A model generated the notes under the pieces. It was given only the letters and a program-made list of their open reading frames with translations, had not been told where the DNA came from and made no database searches. Positions 41,296-49,549 of a stretch of 64,000 nucleotides of DNA are shown here, piece by piece. Numbering within the stretch: the first letter of the stretch is position 1; each line of letters opens with the position of its first letter. The position numbers and the translations under genes were made by a program. This DNA is from Mycolicibacterium setense. GTDB lineage: Bacteria > Actinomycetota > Actinomycetes > Mycobacteriales > Mycobacteriaceae. The stretch covers positions 489,334-553,333 of the forward strand of contig NZ_JTJW01000009.1 in NCBI RefSeq assembly GCF_000805385.1, read 5' to 3'.

Positions 41296-42293
41296 TGGCT
41301 GACCGCCCGGATCACCTGACGCGTCACGTCTTTGATCTTCGCCGCCACCTCGGGTTGCAGGCTGAGCGAGCTGACGGCCGGCACCGGAACGTCGGTGAGC
41401 ACCACGCCAAGATCCTCACGCTCCCACACGGCACCGAGCCGGTCCAGGATGCGGCGCATGGCGTAGTTGTCACTCAGTACCCGCGCGGTAAAGCGTTGAA
41501 TACCAAGATAATCAGCTGACACCACCAATGCATCCATCAGGAAGGTGCCGATACCGCGGCCCTGATAGTCGTCGCCGACGGTGAACGCCACCTCGGCTGT
41601 GGTCGCGTCGTGCCCCTCGCGCACCACGCGGGCGTCGGCGACGACCGGACCCAGCGCGCCCTCGGTCATCACCCAGACGAAATGGTCGGCGTAATCGACC
41701 TCGAACAGATACTCCAGCAGGGCCTTGGTCGGCTTACGGACGGATTGGAAACGCCGGTAGAGGGTTTCGCTGGAGAATTCGACCGGCCCGTTCAGGGTCC
41801 GCTCGACGTCGCCGGGCAGCACGGGCCGCAGATAGAACCAGTCGCCGTTGCGTACCTGCACCGGGATCGGCGTGATGAACCCGGCCAGCCGCTGGCGGGC
41901 GATACGCACCAGGCGGTCGAACATCCCGGGCAGGTGCAGGATGACCTCGAAGGCCTCACGGTCGCCGACCCACCCCGTCACCGGATCGAGCGCGGTCACG
42001 GTGGCGGTGCGCGATGCGTCGCGCAGCAGTGCGATCTCACCGATGATCAGCCCCGGTTCCAGATCGGCGACGACGGCCTGTCCGTCGGGCCCGTCGTGCA
42101 CCACCCGGGTCCGCCCTGAGGCGAGCAGCATGAACGTCAGCGCCGGGTCGCCCTGCCGGATCAGCACATGCCCGGCCGGGACCGACAGCGGGCGCAGCAG
42201 AGCGGTCAACGGCGCCAACACAGACGGCCGGCAGCCGGCGAAGAATTCCAGAGCCGCCAAGTCATCAGCGCTGACCTCGGTCAGATCGGCCAC
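41292..42293 (-). CDS. pat: cAMP-dependent protein lysine acetyltransferase (Pat)
   Basis: The 333-residue protein joins an N-terminal cyclic-nucleotide domain (GEIALLRDASRTATV phosphate-binding cassette, about residue 90) to a C-terminal GNAT domain (VGDDYQGRGIGTFLMDAL). Mycobacterial Pat (Rv0998) is allosterically activated by cAMP and acetylates lysines of acetyl-CoA synthetase, FadD ligases and a universal stress protein. TAGCCT is 6 nt before GTG 42293 (leaderless). Possible substrates in this window are the FadD-type ligase (13449) and the USP (60131), which is inference. Confidence 0.94.
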   Translation of the reverse strand: MADLTEVSADDLAALEFFAGCRPSVLAPLTALLRPLSVPAGHVLIRQGDPALTFMLLASGRTRVVHDGPDGQAVVADLEPGLIIGEIALLRDASRTATVTALDPVTGWVGDREAFEVILHLPGMFDRLVRIARQRLAGFITPIPVQVRNGDWFYLRPVLPGDVERTLNGPVEFSSETLYRRFQSVRKPTKALLEYLFEVDYADHFVWVMTEGALGPVVADARVVREGHDATTAEVAFTVGDDYQGRGIGTFLMDALVVSADYLGIQRFTARVLSDNYAMRRILDRLGAVWEREDLGVVLTDVPVPAVSSLSLQPEVAAKIKDVTRQVIRAVSQ

Positions 42294-42325
42294 AGTCCCA
42301 GGCTACGGCGCCGCCCCGGGCTCGG

Positions 42326-43108
42326 TCAGGGCTTGGCGAATCCAGCCTTGGCGAGAGCCTTTTGGCCGGTCTCGCCAGTCACCAGGTCGACGAAACGGTG
42401 GGCCAGCGGCGTGTGTTGGGATTCATTGAGCACGGCGATCGGGTACGTGTTGACGGCCTGAGCCGCTTCGGGGAAGGCGACGCCGTCGACCTTGTCCTGG
42501 GCTCCCGCCGTGTCGGTGACGTAGACCAGGCCGGCGTCGGCCTGTCCGCTGGCCACCTTGCCCAGCACGTCGGTGACCGAGGTCTCCTCGCTCACGGGGG
42601 ACAGCGTCACCCCGGTGGCCTTCTCGATCTTTTCGGTCGCGGCGCCGCACGGCACCGGCGGGGCGCACACCACAACGCTGGTCCCCGGCTTTGCCAGATC
42701 GGCAAATGACTTGATGCCCTTGGGGTTTCCAGGGGCGACGGCGATAGTCAAGGTGTTGGTGGCGAAGTTCACCGGGCCGCCATCGACCAGTTCCGCTGCC
42801 ACCGCCTTGTCCATGTTCCGGGTGTCGGCCGAGGCGAACACGTCGGCGTCCGCCCCTTGGGTCAGCTGGGTGACCAGGTCCGAGGATCCGGCGAACGAGA
42901 ACTCCACCGAGCTCCCCGGGTTGTCGGTCTCGAACTGCCGACCGATCTCGGTGAACGCCGATTTCAGCGAGGCCGCGGCGAACACCGTGATCGATCCGCC
43001 GTCTGTGGTCGAGGGTTCCGATGCGTTCTCCGCCGAGGTGCAACCGCCGATCAAGGCTGTGACGGCCAATGCACTGAAGGCCAGGGCACACATCCGGGCT
43101 CGGGTCAT
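42326..43108 (-). CDS. modA: Molybdate ABC transporter substrate-binding lipoprotein
   Basis: A 260-residue lipoprotein (lipobox LIGGC) with the ModA fold: VFAAASLKSAFTEIGRQFE, FAGSSDLVTQLTQGADADVFASAD, and the C-terminal PIAVLNES. ModA captures molybdate or tungstate for the ModBC transporter. No modB or modC gene follows; the next gene on this strand is pat. It therefore works with a transporter encoded elsewhere or is left over from a broken operon. It overlaps the upstream Mop-type gene by 4 bp (ATGA). Confidence 0.92.
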   Translation of the reverse strand: MTRARMCALAFSALAVTALIGGCTSAENASEPSTTDGGSITVFAAASLKSAFTEIGRQFETDNPGSSVEFSFAGSSDLVTQLTQGADADVFASADTRNMDKAVAAELVDGGPVNFATNTLTIAVAPGNPKGIKSFADLAKPGTSVVVCAPPVPCGAATEKIEKATGVTLSPVSEETSVTDVLGKVASGQADAGLVYVTDTAGAQDKVDGVAFPEAAQAVNTYPIAVLNESQHTPLAHRFVDLVTGETGQKALAKAGFAKP

Positions 43109-43512
43109 GACTGTCCCTTCGGGGTTTCCACGATGACGGTCGTGGCCTTGACCACCGCGACCGCGATACTGCCGGGGGCAAGGCCGAGTTCACGGACCGA
43201 TTGACTGCTCATCAGCGACACCACGGTGAACGGGCCGCACTGTAGCTCCACCTGGGCCATCACTTCGTCGGCGATGACGTTGGTGACGAGCCCGGCGAAC
43301 CGGTTGCGGGCCGAGCTTCCGATTCCGAGCGGATCCTTGGGGGCCGCAGCGGCGTTGGCACGCGCGAACGCCGCCAGCGCGGCGCCGTCGATCACCTTGC
43401 GTCCGGAGCCATCGAGATGAGCCGGCAGCGCCCCGTCGTCGATCCAGCGCCTCACGGTGTCGTCACTGACCCCGAGCAGTTCGGCCGCCTCGCGGACCCG
43501 GATGTCTGGCAC
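43105..43512 (-). CDS. Molybdate-binding HTH-TOBE (Mop) protein
   Basis: The 135-residue protein pairs an excisionase/MerR-type helix-turn-helix (VREAAELLGVSDDTVRRWIDDGALPAHLDG) with a single TOBE/Mop domain (SSARNRFAGLVTNVIADEVMAQVELQCGPFTVVSLM). Such proteins bind molybdate and may regulate or store it. GTG 43512 is 6 nt after TACGCT (leaderless) and the stop overlaps the modA start. It probably senses molybdate and controls this two-gene operon. Confidence 0.9.
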   Translation of the reverse strand: MPDIRVREAAELLGVSDDTVRRWIDDGALPAHLDGSGRKVIDGAALAAFARANAAAAPKDPLGIGSSARNRFAGLVTNVIADEVMAQVELQCGPFTVVSLMSSQSVRELGLAPGSIAVAVVKATTVIVETPKGQS

Positions 43513-43613
43513 CGCGCCAGCGTATCGGCACCTCCTCGGCTCAACAACCGCAAACACGGCGAAATAGCCGCTTCTGATCCGCATATACGGTCTTGACCGC
43601 GCTGGTGCTCGGC

Positions 43614-43633
43614 TGCTAAGCAAGTGCTCAGCA
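43614..43633. promoter_or_regulatory. 20-bp operator-like palindrome upstream of the aldehyde dehydrogenase
   Basis: TGCTAAGCA-AG-TGCTCAGCA has 9-bp arms with one mismatch. It ends 22 bp before the ATG. The inner AGCA-N2-TGCT pattern looks like binding sites of TetR-type lipid-catabolism regulators. No such regulator lies adjacent, so it would act from elsewhere. Confidence 0.6.
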
Positions 43634-43655
43634 TTTCGACGACGAAGGGAACCCT

Positions 43656-45113
43656 ATGGAACTGCAGACGGTTTTGGAAGAGCTCCGCGACCGACCGGGC
43701 ACGGGCGAGACCATTCCGGTGATCGACCCCGCGACCGAGGAGCAGATCACCGAATTCCGCGACTGCGGTCCCGACGCGGTCAACGAGGCCGTCGCCGCCG
43801 CGAAAGCGGCCTACCAGTCCGGGATTTGGACCGACATCCCGGCCCGCCAGCGCGCCAAGGTGCTGTGGAAGCTGGGCGATCTGATCGATGAGCACGCCAA
43901 GGAATTCGCCGAGCTGGAATCGCTGGACGCCGGGATGCCCCCGATGCAAGCAGAGATGATCGTCTCCACCTGCGCGGAGTTCTTCCGCTACTACGCGGGC
44001 TGGTGTACCAAACTCAACGGCAGCAGCTACCAGGTTCAGATGGAGGGCGGCGTCAACAGCAACTATTCCAACCTGCACGCCTACACCACCAAGGAGCCGT
44101 ATGGCGTAGTCGGGCTCATCTACCCGTGGAACGGCCCACTGTTCAACGCCTGCGCCAAGATCGCACCGGCCATGGCCGCCGGCTGCTCCAGCGTCGTCAA
44201 ACCCGCCGAGGAGACCCCGCTGTCGGCGGTGCTGCTGGAGCGACTGATCGCTGAGGCCGACGTGCCGGACGGCGTGGTGAACTTCGTCATCGGGTACGGC
44301 GCCACCGCTGGTGCCGCGATCACCGCGCACCCCGACGTGGAGAAGGTCGCCTTCACCGGCTCGACCGAGGTCGGCAAGCAGATCATGCGGGATTCGGCGG
44401 ACAACCTGAAGAAGGTGACCCTGGAGCTGGGCGGAAAGTCCCCGGTGCTGATCTACGAAGACGCCGACCTGGACATGGCGATCATGATGGCCTCGATGGG
44501 CATCTTCGTGCACTCGGGGCAGGGCTGCGTGTGCGGATCACGAATCATCGTGCAGCGCAGCGTTTATGAACGCGTGGTGCAGGGCATCGCGATGATCGGA
44601 GACAACCTGGTACTGGGCGGCCCGAAGGACGAGGGCGCCATGATCAGCCCACTGGTCAGCCAGAAGCAGCTCGACCGCGTGCTGGGGTACATCGACCAGG
44701 GCAAGCGCGACGGCGCCGAAATCGTTTCCGGTGGTTACCGATTGGACCGCAAGGGCTACTTCGTCAAGCCCACCGTCGTCACCAACGTCGACCCAGCCAC
44801 CAGCCGGCTGTACAAGGAAGAGATCTTCGGCCCGGTCGTCACCATCCTGCCGTTCGACGATGACGACGAGGCGATCGCGATGGCCAACGACACCAGTTAC
44901 GGCCTGGCCGCGACCGTCTGGACCACCAACCTGGCCCGCGCGCACAGCCTGGGCAAGCGCCTGCAGGCCGGCATGGTGGGACTGAACTGCCAGTTGACAT
45001 TCGACCACAACGTGCCGTTCGGCGGTTACAAACAGTCAGGCGTCGGCAAGGAATTCGGGTACGAGGGCATCGACGCTTACCTCAAGACAAAGTCGATCTG
45101 GGCGCAGCTGTAG
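43656..45113 (+). CDS. Aldehyde dehydrogenase
   Basis: The 485-residue NAD(P)-dependent enzyme has IYPWNGPLFN, the catalytic Glu in TLELGGKSPV, catalytic Cys in HSGQGCVCGSRI (two adjacent-spaced Cys), and EEIFGPVVTILPF. The Asn region and C-terminal oligomerisation strand are complete. Its substrate is an aldehyde not identifiable from sequence; neighbours suggest lipid or sterol side-chain metabolism. GAAGGGAA precedes the ATG. It is convergent with the T7SS-like pair, 12 bp apart. Confidence 0.93.
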   Translation: MELQTVLEELRDRPGTGETIPVIDPATEEQITEFRDCGPDAVNEAVAAAKAAYQSGIWTDIPARQRAKVLWKLGDLIDEHAKEFAELESLDAGMPPMQAEMIVSTCAEFFRYYAGWCTKLNGSSYQVQMEGGVNSNYSNLHAYTTKEPYGVVGLIYPWNGPLFNACAKIAPAMAAGCSSVVKPAEETPLSAVLLERLIAEADVPDGVVNFVIGYGATAGAAITAHPDVEKVAFTGSTEVGKQIMRDSADNLKKVTLELGGKSPVLIYEDADLDMAIMMASMGIFVHSGQGCVCGSRIIVQRSVYERVVQGIAMIGDNLVLGGPKDEGAMISPLVSQKQLDRVLGYIDQGKRDGAEIVSGGYRLDRKGYFVKPTVVTNVDPATSRLYKEEIFGPVVTILPFDDDDEAIAMANDTSYGLAATVWTTNLARAHSLGKRLQAGMVGLNCQLTFDHNVPFGGYKQSGVGKEFGYEGIDAYLKTKSIWAQL

Positions 45114-45125
45114 GTCGGCGCCCGG

Positions 45126-45680
45126 TCAGACCTCGAATTTGACGGCGGCGAGCTCGAGGGCCTTGCCCTCCAGCCGCTGACCGAGGTAGATCTCGGCCTG
45201 AATGAGCCGCTCGCAGTGCCACCGGATGTCCTCGGCATGCTCCCGGGATGCCGTGTAGCGCACAGCCATGGTGGTCACGTCGATGCGGCGGGTGTCGCGC
45301 ACCTTGAGGTCCTCGGACACCTGGAAGCCGTCCTCCTCGGCGGCAGCAATGGCCTCCAGCACCTGCCCGACGGCCAGCCGGATGTCACGGCAACCGTTCT
45401 CGGCGATCTCGGAAGCCTCACGCTGGATGTCCCCCTGCTTGCGGACCACCGCAGCATCGGCGTTCACCTGATCACCCGCGAGCTCGCTGGCGGCGCCCGA
45501 CCACTCCGCCCCTCCGGGCGCACACACATTCTGCCGGTGCCACTCGAACAGTTCCTCGGACTCGGCCGCCAGCTGGCGCCAGCGCGCAGCGGCGTCCGCG
45601 AGATACGTTGTGTCCCAACTCTCCAGCCGGGAGCGAGTCAGCGCCCCATCTGATGGACCGGCGACGGATACCTCATTCAC
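45126..45680 (-). CDS. T7SS-associated protein resembling the N-terminal domain of ESX-exported toxins
   Basis: The 184-residue helical protein begins SRLESWDTTYLADAAARWRQLAAESEELFEWHRQNV, then EWSGAAS (a WxG-like turn), and continues as heptad-rich helix. From memory this is the N-terminal module of large mycobacterial polymorphic toxins secreted by type VII systems. Here it stops at KFEV with no toxin domain, and the aldehyde dehydrogenase lies 12 bp beyond, so the toxin part is absent rather than frameshifted. It overlaps its EspC-like partner by 4 bp (ATGA). Confidence 0.78.
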   Translation of the reverse strand: MNEVSVAGPSDGALTRSRLESWDTTYLADAAARWRQLAAESEELFEWHRQNVCAPGGAEWSGAASELAGDQVNADAAVVRKQGDIQREASEIAENGCRDIRLAVGQVLEAIAAAEEDGFQVSEDLKVRDTRRIDVTTMAVRYTASREHAEDIRWHCERLIQAEIYLGQRLEGKALELAAVKFEV

Positions 45681-45952
45681 ATCAACTCCGCCAGACCTCC
45701 GGCGGTTTGTTCATCGGTCGCGGTGTAGCGATGCGCGGCCGCGGACAGATTTCCCGCCTGCGAGCTGACGCGACCAGATTGGGAGGCCCGCGCCGTGATC
45801 ACGGCATCATCCATCGCCGAGACACCGCTGCTGCTCGGATAGCCTCCGGCGTCCGGGCGGGCAGGCGACACCCCCAATTCGGCAGCGATCATCTCGCTGC
45901 TGGTGGCCCCGGCACGAAGCGCCCCCGGGTCCACACTCAGATCGTTTGCCAT
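45677..45952 (-). CDS. EspC-like (DUF2580-type) small T7SS-associated protein
   Basis: The 91-residue protein starts MANDLSVDPGALRAGATSSEMIAAEL, a typical ESX-1 secretion-associated N-terminus, then a flexible Gly/Ser/Pro stretch and a second helix (AGNLSAAAHRYTATDEQTAGGLAEL). Such proteins form heterodimers with WXG100-like partners for export. Its stop overlaps the start of the 184-residue partner. No ESX machinery genes are present. ATG 45952 is chosen because the conserved start lies there. Confidence 0.8.
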   Translation of the reverse strand: MANDLSVDPGALRAGATSSEMIAAELGVSPARPDAGGYPSSSGVSAMDDAVITARASQSGRVSSQAGNLSAAAHRYTATDEQTAGGLAELM

Positions 45953-46088
45953 AGCAATCCCCCAACTGGCCAATCTGTTCCCCGAGGCTAACCGAATCAC
46001 CTGAGTTCAGCCCAGGGGCTGAGCAAGTATGCCATTGCAAACTGGCGTCGACCAAGAGCGGGCTCGCCGCCTGCCGGCCACCGAATGG

Positions 46089-46740
46089 TCATCCACCGGC
46101 CATCCTCAAGCCTCCACTGACACTGAGGACTTGGCCAGTGATGAAGCTGGCATCGTCGGAGGCGAAAAACAGGACCGCCTCGGCGACCTCCTCGGATTTC
46201 GCGACGCGGCGCGACGGGATAGCTCTGACCAGGCCGTCGCGCACCTTGTCCGGAAGCGAATCGAACAGCGGGGTGTCGGTCGGTCCAGGGCAAACACCGT
46301 TGACATTGATCTGGCGGCGGGCCGTCTCGCGCGCGAGCGACTTGATGAAGGCGATCCCCCCGCCTCCGGCTCCGGCGTACACCATCTCGCCCAGACTACC
46401 CACCCGTCCTGCATCACTGGCTATGTTGACGATCTTTGCCGTGCTTCCGTGGCGCGGATGGTTTTGCGGAAGGCATGGGTGAGCCGAACCGGTCCGAGAA
46501 AGTTGACCGCAACCGGTGTCCGCCACAGCGCGTCGTCGTCGGACACGAACGACTCGACCCGGTCGATGCCCGCTGCGTCGACGATGACGGCCGGCGTTCC
46601 AGGTGCGACCACCACGTCGTCGTGCAGTGTGCTCACCGCGTCCGGGCCGGCCAGATCGACCACATGCGCGGAGGTGTTCGCGCCGCCCTCGCCGTGTGGC
46701 CGATGCCCGGCGCCCGGTGCCGTAACTTCGGTTGAATGGC
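46089..46740 (-). pseudogene. Decayed short-chain dehydrogenase (FabG-like)
   Basis: Two frames carry complementary pieces of one SDR. The upstream part (about 46740-46445) reads TSAHVVDLAGPD...VIVDAAGIDRVESF...AVNFLGPVRLTHAF. The downstream part, in another frame (about 46455-46089), reads KIVNIASDAGRVGSLGEMVYAGAGGGGIAF...INVNGVCPGPTDTPLF...GQVLSVSGG. The shift lies near 46440-46460. The N-terminal cofactor motif is eroded (VTAPGAGHRP in place of VTGAxxGIG), the catalytic YxxxK lysine is Gly, and no start codon fits. The enoyl-CoA hydratase gene begins 25 bp beyond on the other strand. Confidence 0.85.
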
Positions 46741-46764
46741 GTGCGTGAGCAGAAGGGTGCCGAC

Positions 46765-47607
46765 ATGAATTTCTCCGATTACCAACAGTTGACGCTGACC
46801 CGCCGGGACAACGGCGTCCTGCTGATCACGCTGAACCGGCCGGAGAAGTACAACGCCGCCGACGAGGGCATGCACACCGAACTGGCCAACATCTGGAAAG
46901 ACGTCGCAGCCGACCCGCAGACCCGGGTCGCCGTGATCACCGGTGCCGGTAAGGCTTTCAGCGCCGGCGGCGATCTGGCCATGGTCGAACGGATGGCCGG
47001 TGACTACGACCGGGTGTCACACATGCTGACCGAGATGAGCGATCTGGTCTACAACATGATCAACTGCGACAAACCCATCGTCTCGGCGATCAACGGTGTG
47101 GCCGTCGGGGCGGGCGCGGTGGCCGCACTGCTCGCCGACATCGCGATCATCGCCGAGGACGCCCGGATCGGTGACGGACACGTCAAACTCGGCGTGGCAG
47201 CCGGCGACCACGCCGCCATCATCTGGCCACTGCTGGCCGGGACGGCCAAGGCGAAGTACTACCTGATGACCGGTGAGATGATCGGCGGCATCGAGGCCGA
47301 GCGGATCGGCATGGTCGCCAAAGCCCTTCCGCGCGAGGAAGTTCTGGACGAGGCGCTGCGGATCGCCGACAATCTGGCGACCGGCGCCCAGCAGGCGATC
47401 CGGCTGACCAAGCGGGCACTCAACAACTGGTTGCGCAATGCGGGCCCGATCTTCGACCAGTCGGCGGCCTACGAGATGTTGACCTTCCTGGGACCCGACG
47501 TGGTGGAGGGCTACACCGCCTTGCGGGAAAAGCGCGCGCCGCACTTTCCGTCGGCGCAGCCGACCAGACAGAACAGCCCGTCGGCGCAGCCAGAACGGGG
47601 CGACTGA
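46765..47607 (+). CDS. Enoyl-CoA hydratase/isomerase family protein
   Basis: The 280-residue crotonase has ITLNRPEKYNAAD, the oxyanion-hole segments TGAGKAFSAGGDLAMV and INGVAVGAGAVAALLADIAI, and KLGVAAGDHAAI. The second catalytic Glu position (usually GGE or GxT) reads GDH, so activity may differ from standard hydratases. ATG 46765 (MNFSDYQQ) has AGAAGGGTG upstream. Its last 20 residues contain a repeated SAQP motif encoded by a short duplication (gtcggcgcagcc twice, 47548-47559 and 47579-47590). Probably fatty-acid or sterol breakdown. Confidence 0.9.
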   Translation: MNFSDYQQLTLTRRDNGVLLITLNRPEKYNAADEGMHTELANIWKDVAADPQTRVAVITGAGKAFSAGGDLAMVERMAGDYDRVSHMLTEMSDLVYNMINCDKPIVSAINGVAVGAGAVAALLADIAIIAEDARIGDGHVKLGVAAGDHAAIIWPLLAGTAKAKYYLMTGEMIGGIEAERIGMVAKALPREEVLDEALRIADNLATGAQQAIRLTKRALNNWLRNAGPIFDQSAAYEMLTFLGPDVVEGYTALREKRAPHFPSAQPTRQNSPSAQPERGD

Positions 47608-47617
47608 CGACTGGGCT

Positions 47618-48466
47618 TCACAATGACGACGACGCGCCGAGCACCGAGAGCAGCTGCAGCTTCTCGTAACTCTCGCTGCCCGGCACCGCGGTGTAGACCA
47701 GCAGCGAGTGGGACTGGTCGGGGTCCAGCAGAATTTGGCAGTTGAGTTCCAGGCTCCCGACCAGCGGGTGCTGATAGCGCTTGATGTCGCGCGGCCGGAT
47801 GCCGACCTCGTGCTGGTCCCACAACAGCCTGAACTCCTCGCTTTCGTCGGTGAGCAGTTCCGCGTATCGCGCGGCCTTGGACCCCGGCCCGCGCAGTGCG
47901 AGCACTCCTCGCAGCCCGGACACGTACATCCGCGAGTAGAACTCGTGGTCTTCGCGCGGGTACAGATCGCGCACCGTCGGGTCGGTGAACCAGCGGTACC
48001 CGATGCTGCGCGAGGGACCCGTGTACCGGCTGAGGTCCCCGACGAGGGCGAGACCGGGCGGGGTCTGCCGCAAGGTCTCCCCCAACTCCGTGACGATCTC
48101 GGCCGGAGTGTCGGTGAGCCGGTCGAAGATTCGCAGCATCCCAGGGCTGATGTGGTCACTGCTCGACCCACGCACCGGCGGCTGGTGCCCGGCAAGGCGG
48201 AAGAGGTGGTCGCGCTCGTCGAGGGACAGATGGAGCCCTTGTGCGATCGACGCGATCATCTGCTCCGAGGGCTGCGGGCCGCGTTCCCGCTCCAGACGCG
48301 AGTAGTAGTCGGTCGACATGTGGCACAGCGCGGCTACTTCTTCGCGGCGCAGGCCGCTCGTTCGTCGGCGTTGTCCGCGCGGCAGCCCGACGTCTTCGGG
48401 TTGCAGTGCCGCGCGACGGCGGACCAGGAATTCCGCAAGCCCGGCTCGATCGATCATGCCTGCCAT
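47618..48466 (-). CDS. XRE-family regulator with MmyB-like ligand-binding domain
   Basis: The 282-residue protein has an N-terminal HTH (RTSGLRREEVAALCHMSTDYYSRLERERGPQPSEQ) and a C-terminal PAS-like MmyB domain (about 110-275). MmyB-type regulators in actinobacteria are usually divergent from a short-chain dehydrogenase, as here, and their pocket was reported to bind fatty-acid-like ligands. ATG 48466 is just after GGGAG; ATG 48457 is the alternative. A CCACGG palindrome lies in the divergent region. Confidence 0.9.
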   Translation of the reverse strand: MAGMIDRAGLAEFLVRRRAALQPEDVGLPRGQRRRTSGLRREEVAALCHMSTDYYSRLERERGPQPSEQMIASIAQGLHLSLDERDHLFRLAGHQPPVRGSSSDHISPGMLRIFDRLTDTPAEIVTELGETLRQTPPGLALVGDLSRYTGPSRSIGYRWFTDPTVRDLYPREDHEFYSRMYVSGLRGVLALRGPGSKAARYAELLTDESEEFRLLWDQHEVGIRPRDIKRYQHPLVGSLELNCQILLDPDQSHSLLVYTAVPGSESYEKLQLLSVLGASSSL

Positions 48467-48490
48467 CTTCTCCCGGGTCGGATCGCTCAG

Positions 48491-48511
48491 CCACGGATCG
48501 TCAGACCGTGG
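48491..48511. promoter_or_regulatory. Inverted repeat between the XRE regulator and SDR genes
   Basis: CCACGG (48491-48496) and CCGTGG (48506-48511) are exact reverse complements with a 9-bp spacer. It lies 25 bp upstream of the regulator start and 34 bp upstream of the SDR start. It is a candidate operator for the MmyB-like protein. Confidence 0.45.
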
Positions 48512-48544
48512 ATAGGGCGCAGCCCGATGGGCAATCTGGATCCC

Positions 48545-49477
48545 ATGCCACATGATTACGACATCACGATCGACGACCTGTCCGGAAAGCGGGCGGTGGT
48601 GACCGGCGCGAGCGACGGCATCGGCATCGGCATCGCGGCACGACTCGCCGGAGCGGGCGCCGAAGTGGTCATGCCGGTCCGGAACCCGAACAAGGGCGAG
48701 GCGGCCATCGCCAAGATCCGCGAGCGGCATCCACACGCGAAGCTGACGTTGGAGGAGCTCGACCTGTCCTCCCTGGCCTCGGTGGCAGCGTTCGCCCAGA
48801 AGCTGTGCGCCGAGGGCGCTCCCATCCACGTGCTGGTCAACAACGCGGGGGTGATGACCCCGCCTGACCGGCAGACCACAGCCGACGGATTCGAGCTGCA
48901 GTTCGGCACGAATCACCTGGGCCACTTCGCGCTCACCGCCCGTCTGCTGCCACTGCTCAAGGCCGGTCATGCGCGGGTGACGTCCCAGACCAGCGTCGCC
49001 GCCCGCAGCGGCGCCATCAACTGGAGCGACGTGAACTGGGAGCACGGCTACGACGGCATGGCCGCCTATCGGCAGTCCAAGATCGCGCTCGGGTTGTTCG
49101 GCCTCGAGCTTCACCGTCGCAGCGTGGCCGCGGGCTGGGGAATCACCAGCAATATTTCTCACCCTGGCGTCGCCCCCACGAATCTCCTGGCGGCACGCCC
49201 CGAAGTGGGACGTGCCAAGGACACCGTCGGTGTGCGGCTGATCCGCTGGTTCTCAGCGCGCGGCCTCATCGTGGGCACTGTGGACAGCGCGAAACTGCCC
49301 GCGCTGATGGCTGCGACGTCGGCCACGGTCAAGGACGGCGCGTTCTACGGGCCCCGGTGGCCGGGCCACGTCGGTGGCCCGCCGGGGGAACAGAAACTCT
49401 GGAAACCGCTGCGCGACAACGAGAGTGCGGCGCGACTTTGGGCGGTGTCAGAGGAGCTCACCGGGGTCACCCTGTGA
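48545..49477 (+). CDS. Short-chain dehydrogenase/reductase regulated by the divergent XRE protein
   Basis: The 310-residue SDR has VTGASDGIGIGIAARL, VNNAGVMTPP, the catalytic TSQTSVAA and YRQSK. The C-terminal part (FYGPRWPGHVGGPPGEQKLW) is characteristic of this actinobacterial subfamily. It is a paralog of the SDR at 7241 (same QFGTNHLGHFALT block). An in-frame ATG at 48527 would add six residues. Pairing with an MmyB-type regulator is a known arrangement. Substrate unknown. Confidence 0.9.
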   Translation: MPHDYDITIDDLSGKRAVVTGASDGIGIGIAARLAGAGAEVVMPVRNPNKGEAAIAKIRERHPHAKLTLEELDLSSLASVAAFAQKLCAEGAPIHVLVNNAGVMTPPDRQTTADGFELQFGTNHLGHFALTARLLPLLKAGHARVTSQTSVAARSGAINWSDVNWEHGYDGMAAYRQSKIALGLFGLELHRRSVAAGWGITSNISHPGVAPTNLLAARPEVGRAKDTVGVRLIRWFSARGLIVGTVDSAKLPALMAATSATVKDGAFYGPRWPGHVGGPPGEQKLWKPLRDNESAARLWAVSEELTGVTL

Positions 49478-49549
49478 CGAATGTGCCGCCTGTCGAGGAT
49501 GATTCACGGCTTTCACACGACGACTCGACACATTCACCACAGGGTCCGA

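Noticed and set aside
47708..48544. Open frame extending the SDR at 48545 far upstream
   Set aside because: The extension is the complement of the XRE regulator gene; SDR homology starts at the ATG near 48545.
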